Below, one piece after another: positions 10,029-19,125 of a DNA stretch of 60,992 bases; positions within the stretch are counted from its first letter, which is position 1; the number at the start of each line of letters is the position of its first letter. The position numbers were made by a program, and so were the translations under genes. The notes beneath the pieces were generated by a model. The model saw nothing but the letters and a program-made list of their open reading frames with translations, was not told the origin of the DNA and searched no databases. The stretch is from Erythrobacter sp. (GTDB lineage: Bacteria; Pseudomonadota; Alphaproteobacteria; Sphingomonadales; Sphingomonadaceae). The stretch lies in contig JASBTD010000034.1 of the NCBI GenBank assembly GCA_030148605.1, positions 1-60,992 on the forward strand. The letters run 5' to 3'.

Positions 10029-10802
10029 GGCTGGAAGATATGCATTTTCTGCCGCCAGAGGCAAATCGGCGCTGTGCAAACCACCGCCAGCTTCATGGAT
10101 TTGAGCGGGAAATGTTCGGAAAACGGGATCAAGCGAATGCGGACCGCGCAAATGCCACGCCGGATAGAAACGCGCCGCGCAAAGCAAATGGGGCCGGTAT
10201 TGCTACCGACCCCACTCTTACCAGCGCGTGGTCTTCTCTTCCGGCGAACCTTCCAAGAAGCGCTTGGCGCTCGATGTCTCATCTCCCAACGGGTTGGGAG
10301 CCTATCGTCACCGGCGCTCGCACCGGCATCCGGTCTCGCTTTTCAGCTGATCCTACTCTTCTTGGCCGAAGCCTTTCCAAGCGGTGCCAACCTTCCGGCG
10401 CTACCGAGACCATTCACCCTTCGCGATTGCTTCCCTCAAGCGGCCGGTTTTTGCCTCAGCTTCCACCTTCCATCGTTCCACAACCAGGTTCCTGGCCTAT
10501 CCAGTGGATCTGCGATCGCGTTCTTCTCAAACAACTGCACTTGCTTCCAGCTTGCACCTTCTGCATGTCCAGTCTCAAAGACCGCGTGGACAATCACCAC
10601 TGCGTCGGTTGTTCTGAGAAACTCTCGTGAAATCAACTCGTTAGAGCCAGATTTCCGGTTGGGCTTCTCTCCCTTCCGATGTCTTGAGACTGCGCCTTCG
10701 AAGTGAGTCGCGCAAGCTTGGCAACCCCGAGTTTTCCACTTTTCACCGATTCACTTGTGGACGGGAGTGGATAACTCAACAGCTCACCGCAAAATGGCGG
10801 CG
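10029..10802. other. 770-bp region without a convincing gene; structured and DnaA-box-like elements
   Basis: All six frames are fragmentary. On the minus strand 10436-10750 is open but has only a TTG start (10636) and unfamiliar protein. A neighbouring frame reads ERWKVEAEAKTGRLREAIAK and ends after GEWSR, so it could be a decayed gene. There is a perfect hairpin CTCCCAAC-gg-GTTGGGAG (10283-10300) and GC-rich ACCGG repeats (10310-10333). At the right end TTTTCCACT (10732-10740), TGTGGACGG (10756-10764) and, on the minus strand, TTATCCACT (10774-10766) resemble DnaA boxes. Confidence 0.4.
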
Positions 10803-12023
10803 CTATTTGCCGCGATCACGCTTCGCGAGCAATTTCAGGCGCAGCGCATTCAGTTTGATGAAGCCTTCCGCGTCGTGCTGATCATAGGCGCCGGCATCGT
10901 CTTCGAAGGTTACATGCGCTTCGGAATAGAGCGAATTGGCGCTCTTGCGCCCGACCACACCGGCAACGCCCTTGTAAAGCTTCAAGCGCACAGTGCCGCT
11001 CACCCGCTCCTGGCTGTGATCGATCGCCGCCTGCAGCATCTCGCGTTCAGGCGCGAACCAGAAGCCGTTGTAGATCAGCTCGGCATATTTCGGCATCAGC
11101 TCGTCCTTGAGGTGCGCCGCGCCGCGATCCAGCGTGATCTGCTCGATCCCGCGATGCGCGCGGGCATAGATCTCGCCGCCCGGCGTCTCGTACATGCCGC
11201 GGCTCTTCATGCCGACAAAGCGGTTTTCGACCAGGTCCAGCCGCCCGATGCCATGCTTGCGGCCCAGATCGTTGAGCGCAGCAAGCAAGCTTGCCGGTGA
11301 CATCGCTTCACCATTCAGCGCCACGCCATCGCCGCGCTCGAAATCGATGGTGATGTACTCGGGCGTGTCCGGCGCGTTTTCCGGATGGTCCGTGCGCGAA
11401 TAGACATAGTCCGGCGTCTCTTCCCACGGATCCTCCAGCACTTTGCCTTCAGACGAAGTATGCAGCAGGTTCGCATCGGTCGAGAACGGGCTTTCACCGC
11501 GCTTGTCCTTGGGCACCATGATCTGATGCTTTTCCGCCCACGCGATCAGCGCAGTCCGGCTGGTCAAATCCCATTCGCGCCACGGCGCGATCACCTTGAT
11601 ATCGGGGTCGAGCGCATAGGCGGATAGCTCGAAACGCACCTGGTCATTGCCCTTGCCGGTGGCGCCATGCGCGATGGCATCGGCACCGGTTTCATGTGCA
11701 ATCTCTACCAGCCGCTTCGAGATCAGCGGGCGCGCGATCGAAGTGCCGAGCAGATAGTCGCCTTCATAACGCGCATTGGCGCGCATCATCGGGAAGACGA
11801 AATCGCGCACGAATTCCTCGCGCAGATCTTCGATAAAGATGTGCTTGTCAGGGATGCCCATCGCGCGCGCCTTGGTCCGCGCCGGTTCGATCTCCTCACC
11901 CTGTCCAAGATCGGCTGTGAAAGTCACCACTTCGCAGCCACGCTCGACTTCGAGCCACTTGGCAATCACCGAGGTATCAAGACCACCGGAGTAAGCGAGA
12001 ACCACACGTTTGATATCGGACAT
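10803..12023 (-). CDS. argG: Argininosuccinate synthase
   Basis: ArgG joins citrulline and aspartate using ATP, the penultimate step of arginine synthesis. The 406-residue length is standard. The N-terminal PP-loop AYSGGLDTS (about 10-18) binds ATP, and the family blocks [36 protein letters not shown] and [16 protein letters not shown] are intact. It stands alone on the minus strand; no other arg gene is nearby. The neighbouring 770-bp gap downstream has no clear terminator. Confidence 0.97.
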   Translation of the reverse strand: MSDIKRVVLAYSGGLDTSVIAKWLEVERGCEVVTFTADLGQGEEIEPARTKARAMGIPDKHIFIEDLREEFVRDFVFPMMRANARYEGDYLLGTSIARPLISKRLVEIAHETGADAIAHGATGKGNDQVRFELSAYALDPDIKVIAPWREWDLTSRTALIAWAEKHQIMVPKDKRGESPFSTDANLLHTSSEGKVLEDPWEETPDYVYSRTDHPENAPDTPEYITIDFERGDGVALNGEAMSPASLLAALNDLGRKHGIGRLDLVENRFVGMKSRGMYETPGGEIYARAHRGIEQITLDRGAAHLKDELMPKYAELIYNGFWFAPEREMLQAAIDHSQERVSGTVRLKLYKGVAGVVGRKSANSLYSEAHVTFEDDAGAYDQHDAEGFIKLNALRLKLLAKRDRGK

Positions 12024-12167
12024 AGTGCAAACCTTCGATTGAACGCGGCGCGGCTAGCAGGTGGATAGCGCAGGGGCAATGAAGAAGCGCGCGCATCGGG
12101 CCAAGCTGAGCTTGGGAAATTGCAGCAGGCGCACTATCTCATTGTTTCAACTGCAGGAGAGAGCGGG

Positions 12168-13517
12168 ATGGCGGGGATGTGGGCGAAGGCACGCGAAATG
12201 GCGCAAATGGCACCGCCAGAGCGCAATCGCTGGGTCGATTTCCTGAGAGCCCTGTCGATCCTGGCAGTGGTGTTTGGCCACTGGCTGGTCGCCGCGCCAT
12301 ATCTTGACGAAAGCGGTGCGGTACAGGGCGGGCACTTGCTCGGCATTCTGCCATGGTCGCAATGGCTGACCTGGGGCTTCCAGGTGATGCCGATCTTCTT
12401 CCTTGTCGGTGGATATTCGAACGGGGTGAGCTGGGGCGCACAATTGCGCAAGGCCGAGCCCGGGCACAAGGGCCTCTACCGCGACTGGTTTGCAAGCCGC
12501 GTGCAGCGCCTGATTACCCCTGTCTTCCCTGTATTGCTGCTGTGGGCGGTGCTCGCTTTCGGCATGACCATGGCGGGGATGGACCGCGCGAATGTGAGCA
12601 TGGCGACGCAACTCGCATTGGTGCCGGTGTGGTTCCTGGCTGTATATCTGCTGGTGACCGCGATCACGCCGCTTAGCCTGAAGGCTTGGAAGCGGTTCGG
12701 TTGGGGCAGTTTCGCGGCGCTGGCGCTAGCGGCTGTTGCGGTCGACTGGCTGACACTGGCGCACGGCGTGCCTTACATCAACTTCATCAATTTCCTGTTC
12801 GTGTGGGTGGGGATCCACCAGCTTGGCTATGCGTGGCAGGATGGCAAGTTCGGCAGTGTTCCCATGGCGCTGGCATGGTTTGCCGTGTCACTTGCGGTGC
12901 TGCTGGGGCTAACAGTTTATGGCCCGTATCCGATCGCCATGATCGGCGTGCCGGGGGCGCAGATCACCAACTCCATGCCGCCTACAATCGCGTTGCTGGC
13001 GCTCGGGATGACGCAGACGGGGCTTGTTCTCGCGCTCGAGCCATGGGGCCGCAAGCTGCTCGACAATCTTTCGTTGTGGACTGCGACGGTGCTGATGAAC
13101 GGTATGATCATGACTGTGTACCTGTGGCACCTCACCGCCTTTGTGCTGGTGATGGTGCTGGCATGGCTGGCTGGCGGAATCGGGCTGGATGTCTATCCCG
13201 GCACCGCCGCTTGGTGGTGGACACGGCCTGTGTGGATCGCGCTCTATCTTGTGGCGCTAATGCCCATGATTGCGACTTTCGCGCGGCATGAACGCATGTT
13301 TGGCCCGATCAGAGGCGGACGGACTGTGCCCAGGCTGCGCGTGGTGCTGGGCGTGCTCGCGATCTGCATAGGCCTCGCCATGACCGCTGCGATCAGCATC
13401 GCCAGCCCTGAAGGGCTTACCGGCGTGCGGCTATGGGTGGTGGCGCTGCCGTTCGTTGGCGCGGCGCTGATGGGTTTTGGACCGGTCTACGGTTGGTTTG
13501 CGAGCGAAAGGGAGTGA
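12168..13517 (+). CDS. Acyltransferase-3 family integral membrane protein
   Basis: The ATG at 12168 has AGGAG about 9 bases upstream; the frame is open to 12120 but only with a TTG. The 449-residue product has around ten hydrophobic segments and starts the family motif at RNRWVDFLRALSILAVVFGHW (about 22-42), where the His is the presumed catalytic residue. The family (Pfam Acyl_transf_3) transfers acyl groups to sugars, peptidoglycan or lipids across the inner membrane. The PIFFLVGGYSNGVSW loop and the YLWHLTAF segment fit. The substrate is not inferable from the neighbours. Confidence 0.85.
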   Translation: MAGMWAKAREMAQMAPPERNRWVDFLRALSILAVVFGHWLVAAPYLDESGAVQGGHLLGILPWSQWLTWGFQVMPIFFLVGGYSNGVSWGAQLRKAEPGHKGLYRDWFASRVQRLITPVFPVLLLWAVLAFGMTMAGMDRANVSMATQLALVPVWFLAVYLLVTAITPLSLKAWKRFGWGSFAALALAAVAVDWLTLAHGVPYINFINFLFVWVGIHQLGYAWQDGKFGSVPMALAWFAVSLAVLLGLTVYGPYPIAMIGVPGAQITNSMPPTIALLALGMTQTGLVLALEPWGRKLLDNLSLWTATVLMNGMIMTVYLWHLTAFVLVMVLAWLAGGIGLDVYPGTAAWWWTRPVWIALYLVALMPMIATFARHERMFGPIRGGRTVPRLRVVLGVLAICIGLAMTAAISIASPEGLTGVRLWVVALPFVGAALMGFGPVYGWFASERE

Positions 13518-13607
13518 GTTTTCCCGAATGTCCGGTTGCGACCCAATTGCGGGCATAACGTAGACGAGAGATAGTCAGCTCTTTGGCCCTGCACTATAAG
13601 ACAGGGA

Positions 13608-13901
13608 ATGAGGTGCTATTTCGTCAATGTCTCTGGTGACCTAAGATGGCCATTCGGACAATCCAGCCCCGACCAGTTCCAACCAATTGGCGTCTCGGCA
13701 CTTCGATATGTAGTTGCACCCGATGAAGCTATCGCAGTGGCGAAGGCTATTGCGCAAGTGGAGGCCTATCTAAAAAGGAAGTTTAGCTGGGATTGTTCGA
13801 TCAATCCTATAGCTGACTGGACGGTTGAAGAGGTCCGCCGAGCCGCACACCTAAATCTCTTGAGGCGTAAGTATGGGCTAATTTTCGCCAGAGAAGGGTG
13901 A
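13608..13901 (+). CDS. Small hypothetical protein
   Basis: 97 residues, soluble, beginning MRCYFVNVSGDLRWPFG. It ends with a helical, basic segment (EEVRRAAHLNLLRRKYG). Base composition is lower in GC than adjacent genes and a short upstream stretch (13518-13607) separates it from the acyltransferase gene. I do not recognise it; coding status rests on length, amino-acid plausibility and position only. Confidence 0.45.
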   Translation: MRCYFVNVSGDLRWPFGQSSPDQFQPIGVSALRYVVAPDEAIAVAKAIAQVEAYLKRKFSWDCSINPIADWTVEEVRRAAHLNLLRRKYGLIFAREG

Positions 13902-13975
13902 GCGTCCGCTTCCCACCCACATTCAGACCCTCGCGCAACTTTCCTACTTCACCAAAATCTGCCTTAACATGGCGG

Positions 13976-14485
13976 ATGAAGCATTATCTTCCCCGCATTG
14001 CCAAATCGCGCGGCCCCGCGCGGCGTATACCTGCATTCCATGCTGTGCCGGTGCGGCCGCGCAGCGATGGCTGGACCCCGCTGAGGCAAGCCGAATTCAT
14101 CGGGCATCTGGCCGAAACGCGCTCCGTCGCGACAGCCTCGCGTGCGGTCTCGATGGGCCGCGAAAGCGCCTATCGCTTGCGAACGAAGCCGGGCGCGGAA
14201 GGGTTTAACGCGGCGTGGGACGTCGCACTCGCGCGGCTGGGAACAGCCAAGGGCAAGGCGCAATGGTTGGCCGCGCGCGAAGCCGCGCGCATCGCACTGA
14301 CACCGCATCGGAAAGTCACACTTCCCCAGCTCGAATGGCGGGTCGAGACCGGCATCTGGCATGTGATCCTGCGCGGCGGGCGCTATTGCGGCGTACGCCG
14401 AAAAGCCGACAATGGCGCGCTTCTGGCGATCCTATCGCGGGTGCCCGAACCCGATCGTGAGGACATTCTGGAGCTTTATTGCTGA
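13976..14485 (+). CDS. Helix-turn-helix protein of unknown function, relative of the 7415 gene
   Basis: The frame is open from a GTG at 13898, but the ATG at 13976 (MKHYLPRIAKSRG) is a better start, giving 169 residues. Residues about 42-80 (RQAEFIGHLAETRSVATASRA, then VSMGRESAYRLRTK) followed by FNAAWDVAL match the helix-turn-helix pattern of the protein at 7415. The C-terminal part (HRKVTLPQLEWRVETGIWHV, then ILRGGRYCGV) differs from it. Probably DNA-binding; the target is unknown. It has no repeat insertions. If the GTG is used, it overlaps the preceding gene by four bases. Confidence 0.65.
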   Translation: MKHYLPRIAKSRGPARRIPAFHAVPVRPRSDGWTPLRQAEFIGHLAETRSVATASRAVSMGRESAYRLRTKPGAEGFNAAWDVALARLGTAKGKAQWLAAREAARIALTPHRKVTLPQLEWRVETGIWHVILRGGRYCGVRRKADNGALLAILSRVPEPDREDILELYC

Positions 14486-14600
14486 TGGAAAGTCACAGTT
14501 TCCAGAACCGTGGTTTGTGTTCCACAATTGCGCGAAAGAGCTCTGGCGTGCATCCCGTGCGGATCGTTTCGCAGGTCTGCTCGTTAGGAACTCGAACGCG

Positions 14601-14606
14601 TATAAT
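14601..14606 (+). promoter_or_regulatory. Consensus -10 box before the DUF1295 gene
   Basis: A perfect TATAAT, 14 bases before the ATG at 14620. The region 17 bases upstream (TGCTCG) is a poor -35, so this is a candidate only. Confidence 0.4.
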
Positions 14607-14619
14607 GGGGGAGCCATCC

Positions 14620-15501
14620 ATGTCATTCAAAGGTGCAGGCAAAAGCCTGATGATCGTGATCATCGCCACGGCGCTGGGGCTGGGGTTTGCCTGGCTGGCG
14701 GGCTCAGGCGGCATCGAGATTGGCGGCTATCCGGCGCTGTTTGCCTGTGCGCTTGTGGCATTCGCAGTGAACTGGCTGGCATTCGTGCCTTCTGCCATCG
14801 CGCAGAAAGACACCTATTACGACACAGTCGGCGCGCTGACCTATCTCTCTGTCATAGGTGTGGCCGCCTATCACGCCGCGCCGCTTGATACGCGCGCAAT
14901 GGTTGTCGCAGCGATGGTGGGCATCTGGACCGTGCGGCTGGGCAGCTTCCTGTTCATGCGCATCCACGCCGCGGGCGGGGCGGACCAGCGGTTCGAGAAG
15001 ATCAAAGTGAACCCGCCGCGGTTCCTGGTGGCGTGGACGCTGCAGGCGGTGTGGGTGATCTTCACCGCCTCTGCCGCGCTGGTGATCCTCACGGCGCAAG
15101 CCTCTGCCCCGCTGGGCGTGGCCTTCTGGGCCGGTGCGGCGATCTGGGTGATCGGCTTTGCTTTCGAAGTGATCGCGGATGACCAGAAGCGCCGCTTCAA
15201 GGCGGACCCTGCGAACAAGGGCAAGTTCATCCAGAGCGGGCTGTGGGCCTGGTCACAGCATCCCAACTACTTCGGGGAGATCACACTGTGGACCGGTATC
15301 CTGGTGATGGCGCTGCCGCTGCTCAGCGGCTGGTCATGGCTGGCGGTGATCTCGCCGGTGTTTGTCTATCTGCTGCTGACGCGGATCAGCGGGATCAACC
15401 TGCTCGACGGGATTGGCAAGGGTCGCTGGGACGATGACCCGGAGTATCAGGCCTATCGCAAGAACACGCCGGTGCTGTTCCCGCGCCCGCCCAAGGGATG
15501 A
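14620..15501 (+). CDS. DUF1295 (steroid 5-alpha-reductase-like) membrane protein
   Basis: The ATG at 14620 is preceded by GGGGGAG at about 8 bases, so the longer frame from 14479 is not used. The 293-residue product has six to seven membrane segments and the DUF1295 C-terminal signature: DDQKRRFKADPANKGKFIQSG, LWAWSQHPNYFGEITLWTGI and WDDDPEYQAYRKNTPVLFP. This fold is related to isoprenylcysteine methyltransferases and steroid 5-alpha-reductases. DUF1295 genes are often near cfa genes, as here (convergent with the cfa operon). A role in lipid tail modification is an inference from that context. Confidence 0.88.
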   Translation: MSFKGAGKSLMIVIIATALGLGFAWLAGSGGIEIGGYPALFACALVAFAVNWLAFVPSAIAQKDTYYDTVGALTYLSVIGVAAYHAAPLDTRAMVVAAMVGIWTVRLGSFLFMRIHAAGGADQRFEKIKVNPPRFLVAWTLQAVWVIFTASAALVILTAQASAPLGVAFWAGAAIWVIGFAFEVIADDQKRRFKADPANKGKFIQSGLWAWSQHPNYFGEITLWTGILVMALPLLSGWSWLAVISPVFVYLLLTRISGINLLDGIGKGRWDDDPEYQAYRKNTPVLFPRPPKG

Positions 15502-15516
15502 GATTGCCGATGCCAG

Positions 15517-16767
15517 CTATTGCGCGCGCAGCAGGCGTGCTTCACCCACTGCCAGATAGTCCCGCGTGATTGGCAGCGCATGGCGGTTGCGCGCGAACTG
15601 GATCTGGTAATTGCACATGCTGCCATGTTCGAAAACGGTTGCTGCTCCGGCGAGGTAGAAGGTCCACATGCGGAAGAAGCGCTCGTCATACATGGCAACG
15701 ATCTTGTCTTCATTGGCAACGCAATTGGCATACCATTGGCGGATGGTCTTGGCATAGTGAAGCCGTAGCGTCTCGATGTCGGTATGGATCAGGCGGAACT
15801 TCTCGCTCGCGGCAAGCGTCTCTGACAGGGCAGGGATATAGCCGCCGGGAAAGATGTACTTGCGGGTGAATGCATCGGTCGAACCCGGTTTGCCCATCCG
15901 CCCGATCGTGTGAAGCAGCATTACCCCGTCATCGGTCAGCAAATTGGCGCAAGCCTTGAAGAAGCTTTCGAACTGCGGCTGGCCGACATGCTCGAACATG
16001 CCGACAGATACGATCCGGTCAAACTTGCGGCCTGCCTCGGCAAAGTCGCGGTAGTCAACCAGCTCGATCGAAACGCGGTCGGCAACGCCCGCTTCCGCTA
16101 TCCGGCTGCGGGCAAGATCGGCTTGCTCTTCAGACAGGGTGATACCCGTAACCGAGACATCGAAGTGTCGCGCGAGGTAAATGGCCATCCCGCCCCAGCC
16201 ACACCCGATATCAAGGATCTTCTGCCCCGGTTCGACAGCAAGCTTGGCTGCGATGTGAGCAAGCTTTGCGGTCTGTGCTTGTGCAAGCGACATATCGTCT
16301 GTTGGCCAATAGGCGCAGCTATACTGCCAATGCTCGGCATCCAGCATCAGCGCGTCGAGATCATTGCCGATGTCATAATGATGCGCGACGTTGCGTTTCG
16401 ATCGCACGGCATTGTTGAGCCGCTCTGCGGCGAAAGTTGCTCGGTTGATGATGCGCCGTGTGAAACTTGGCGAACCGATATCGCCGCCCTTGTCCCACGC
16501 ATTATTGGACCTGAGCAGGCTGACGAGGTCCATCACATCGCCTGCTTCGATCAACAGGCGCCCATCCATGAAGGCTTCGGCTGCGCCAAGCCGCGGGTCA
16601 AGAATGATATCGCGCGGTACGCGGCTGTCTGTAAAGCGGACGGCGACTTCGGGAAATCCGCGGGCGGGGCGGCCGTAAGTGCTTACTGACCCGTCTGCAA
16701 AAACCACTCTCAAGCGGCCCTGCTTCACACCGCGTTCGAGAAATTTCGCGATCAGAGTCTTGGACAT
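15517..16767 (-). CDS. cfa: Cyclopropane-fatty-acyl-phospholipid synthase (copy 1)
   Basis: This SAM-dependent enzyme adds methylene across unsaturated phospholipid acyl chains at the inner membrane face. 416 residues, standard length. It has the SAM loop ILDIGCGWGGMAIYL (about 198-212), the bicarbonate-site Cys in YSCAYW, Glu in VGMFEHVG, His in LLHTIG, Tyr in LHYAKT, and the RKYIFPGGYIPALSE block. Last gene of a three-gene minus-strand run, 73 bases after the dehalogenase gene. All known active-site residues are intact, unlike copy 2. Confidence 0.93.
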   Translation of the reverse strand: MSKTLIAKFLERGVKQGRLRVVFADGSVSTYGRPARGFPEVAVRFTDSRVPRDIILDPRLGAAEAFMDGRLLIEAGDVMDLVSLLRSNNAWDKGGDIGSPSFTRRIINRATFAAERLNNAVRSKRNVAHHYDIGNDLDALMLDAEHWQYSCAYWPTDDMSLAQAQTAKLAHIAAKLAVEPGQKILDIGCGWGGMAIYLARHFDVSVTGITLSEEQADLARSRIAEAGVADRVSIELVDYRDFAEAGRKFDRIVSVGMFEHVGQPQFESFFKACANLLTDDGVMLLHTIGRMGKPGSTDAFTRKYIFPGGYIPALSETLAASEKFRLIHTDIETLRLHYAKTIRQWYANCVANEDKIVAMYDERFFRMWTFYLAGAATVFEHGSMCNYQIQFARNRHALPITRDYLAVGEARLLRAQ

Positions 16768-16840
16768 AGCCTTTCCAGACTGTTGTAGTGGAAATTAGTC
16801 ATCCTGTTCGGCGCAACGGCCCAACTCGTTACAATACAGG

Positions 16841-17731
16841 CTATTTCGCCGCTTCCCTGGCCGTATCGAGGATCGCTTCGACAAAGCCCTGCGGATCGTC
16901 TTCCTGAATGAAATGGCCGCCTTTGAGCGTGCGGTGTGCGCCGCGCTTTGCCCCCGGGATACGCTCACGGAAGTTGGCATCGCCGCCGCGCGTGATCGGG
17001 TCACCATCGGAGAAGGCGCAGGTGAACGGCTTCTCGAACCGCTCGAGCACTTCCCATGCCTTCTTCTGATCGGGCACAGCCACGTTGTCGCCAAGCGGAA
17101 CCAGCGAAGGGAAGATGCGCGCGCCGGCCTTGCTCTTGCGGGTCGGGAAGGGCGCGTCATAGGCCGCGACTTCCGCATCGCTAAGCTCGGTTTTGCTCGC
17201 GCGCTGCAGGATACCGCCGATCGGGAATACCGGGCTGTATTTCGAGAAGCGGCGCCAGGCTGCGAATGCCTTGGGCGGGTCCTGCCCTTCCGGCAATCCG
17301 CCGTTGGACAGCACGACGCCGGAGAAACTGTCCGGCAGTTCAGCGACCAGCCTCAAACCCACCAGCGATCCCCAGTCCTGACAAGCGAGCAGCACGTCTG
17401 ACACGCCCATGGCCTCAAACCATTCGCGGATCCACGCGACATGGCGGGCATAGGTGTAATCGCTCTTGGCGGTCGGCTTGTCAGACTTTCCGAACCCGAT
17501 CAGGTCAGGCGCGAGCACGCGGTACCCCGCGGCAACCACCGGCGGGATCATCTTGCGATAAAGGAAGCACCAGCTCGGCTCTCCATGCATCATCAGCACA
17601 ACCGGGCCATCTTTGGGCCCTTCGTCGAGATAATGCAGCCTCAGGCCACCTGAAAGCTCGTGGTAATGCGGTGCGAAGGGGAAGTCCGGAATATCGGCGA
17701 AGCGTTCATCTGGTGTGCGGAAGATATCCAT
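16841..17731 (-). CDS. Haloalkane dehalogenase
   Basis: An alpha/beta-hydrolase that replaces halogen on haloalkanes with hydroxyl. The 296-residue protein shows the family features: oxyanion/halide motif HGEPSW (49-54), nucleophile Asp119 with halide-binding Trp120 (ACQDWGS), a likely catalytic acid in SDGDPITRG, and the catalytic His in KGGHFIQED. The Trp next to the nucleophile separates it from epoxide hydrolases. It most resembles subfamily I (DhlA/DhmA type). Its stop is 73 bases before cfa copy 1 and its start 11 bases after cfa copy 2, so it is probably co-transcribed with lipid genes; its natural substrate may be a lipid. Confidence 0.88.
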   Translation of the reverse strand: MDIFRTPDERFADIPDFPFAPHYHELSGGLRLHYLDEGPKDGPVVLMMHGEPSWCFLYRKMIPPVVAAGYRVLAPDLIGFGKSDKPTAKSDYTYARHVAWIREWFEAMGVSDVLLACQDWGSLVGLRLVAELPDSFSGVVLSNGGLPEGQDPPKAFAAWRRFSKYSPVFPIGGILQRASKTELSDAEVAAYDAPFPTRKSKAGARIFPSLVPLGDNVAVPDQKKAWEVLERFEKPFTCAFSDGDPITRGGDANFRERIPGAKRGAHRTLKGGHFIQEDDPQGFVEAILDTAREAAK

Positions 17732-17742
17732 CGCTCTTTCTC

Positions 17743-19059
17743 CTATTCGGCTGCTTCCTTCAGTTCAGGATCGAAGCGCCAAATTGGCACTTCTGCCTTT
17801 GCCCGCAGGCGAGCCGATTCCTCGGTGATGTATTCGCGGGTCATCGGAACGGCGGCGCGATCCTTCACATATTGGATCTGCCAGTTCACCATCGTGCCAT
17901 TGCGGAAGCTTTGTTCGGCACCTGCAAGATAGAACAGCCACATGCGATAGAATTGCTCGTCATACATCGCAGTGATTTCCTCGCGGTGCATCACAGTGCG
18001 CTTGTACCATTCTTCCAGTGTGTATGAGTAGTGGAAGCGCATTGCTTCGACATCCATAACCTGCCAGCCGTACCTCTCGCTCTGACTGACAAGTTCCGAA
18101 AGCGCCGGAATATAGCCGCCCGGGAAGATGTATTTTCGGGTCCACGCGTCGGTGAAACCGGGAGGGCCTGCGCGGCCGCAGCAATGGCTGATCATTACGC
18201 CGCCGGGCTTCAGGAGCCGATGCGTATGCTCGAAGAATTGCGGGTAATGGATTGTGCCGACATGTTCGAGCAGGCCGACTGACGAGATACGGTCAAATTC
18301 GCCGGTGACATCGCGATAGTCCATCAGGTGGAACTGGACCTTGTCGGCCACCCCTTCAGCTTCGGCGCGTTCCTTGCAGAAGGCGATCTGGTCAGGTGCC
18401 AGGGCAATGCCGGTCACTTCCACGCCGTACATCTTGTGCAGGTACAGCGCAAAACCACCCCATCCGCAGCCAATGTCGAGCACTTTCATGCCGGGCTTGA
18501 GGCACAGTTTGGCGGCGAGATGCGCCTTCTTGTCCATCTGTGCCTGCTCGAGCGAGGTCGAGGAAGGGTCCTCCTCGCGGTAATAGGCCATGGTGTACTG
18601 GCGATCTTCATCGAGGAAGCGTTCGTAGAGTTCGCGGGTGAGGTTATAGGTATGCTCGGCATTCTTGGCGGCTGACGCCCGCAAATTGATCCCGTCGATA
18701 GAGGCGATCAGTTTCTGCCCGAGCTTGCGCAGGCGTGTTTGCGGCTTGAGTGACTCTTCGCCAAGCCGCTTGGCGTTCATCGTCACGAGCAGGATCATGT
18801 CGCGAATGTCATGCGGTTCTTCGACCACCAGCCATTCCCACATGAAGGCTTCGCCAGCGCCCAATTGCGGATAGCGCGCGATATGCTTGGCAGCCTTGGG
18901 GTGAGTAAGGCGGATACGGACGGGGCCGGGCTTGCCGCCTTCTACTTCAGGATAGCTGCCCGGATCGCTGCCATAGACATATTCCTTGCCATCATGGTCA
19001 GTCACAATAAGCTGACCGTGATTGATGGCCTTTTTCAGAAACTTGTCTAGCAGCCACAT
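17743..19059 (-). CDS. Cfa-family SAM-dependent lipid methyltransferase (copy 2, altered site)
   Basis: 438 residues, same fold as copy 1: SAM loop VLDIGCGWGGFALYL, RKYIFPGGYIPALSE block, Glu in VGLLEHVG, Tyr in FHYSYT. In the bicarbonate pocket the Cys of YSCxYW is replaced (YTMAYY) and the motif HTIG reads HCCG. In E. coli Cfa the equivalent Cys139 and Ile268 help bind bicarbonate. The protein may have a different methyl-transfer outcome, or may tolerate the change. It is the first gene of the cfa-dehalogenase-cfa run. Expected to be membrane-associated in the cytoplasm. Confidence 0.88.
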   Translation of the reverse strand: MWLLDKFLKKAINHGQLIVTDHDGKEYVYGSDPGSYPEVEGGKPGPVRIRLTHPKAAKHIARYPQLGAGEAFMWEWLVVEEPHDIRDMILLVTMNAKRLGEESLKPQTRLRKLGQKLIASIDGINLRASAAKNAEHTYNLTRELYERFLDEDRQYTMAYYREEDPSSTSLEQAQMDKKAHLAAKLCLKPGMKVLDIGCGWGGFALYLHKMYGVEVTGIALAPDQIAFCKERAEAEGVADKVQFHLMDYRDVTGEFDRISSVGLLEHVGTIHYPQFFEHTHRLLKPGGVMISHCCGRAGPPGFTDAWTRKYIFPGGYIPALSELVSQSERYGWQVMDVEAMRFHYSYTLEEWYKRTVMHREEITAMYDEQFYRMWLFYLAGAEQSFRNGTMVNWQIQYVKDRAAVPMTREYITEESARLRAKAEVPIWRFDPELKEAAE

Positions 19060-19125
19060 GATCTTGCGTCCCCCAATTCTACCCTGCTGACAGACTGCGC
19101 ATCACGCGCTAGCCTGTCAATCGTA

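Noticed and set aside
10200..10700. tmRNA, RNase P RNA or SRP RNA in the gap before argG
   Set aside because: None of the conserved core strings for these RNAs is visible on either strand.
8934..10706. Long plus-strand ORF of 590 codons
   Set aside because: It is antisense to the P460-like lipoprotein and RlpA genes, which have clear signal peptides and motifs; its translation has no family features.
14587..14612. EcfG-type general-stress promoter (GGAAC) before the DUF1295 gene
   Set aside because: No CGTT-type -10 at the right spacing.
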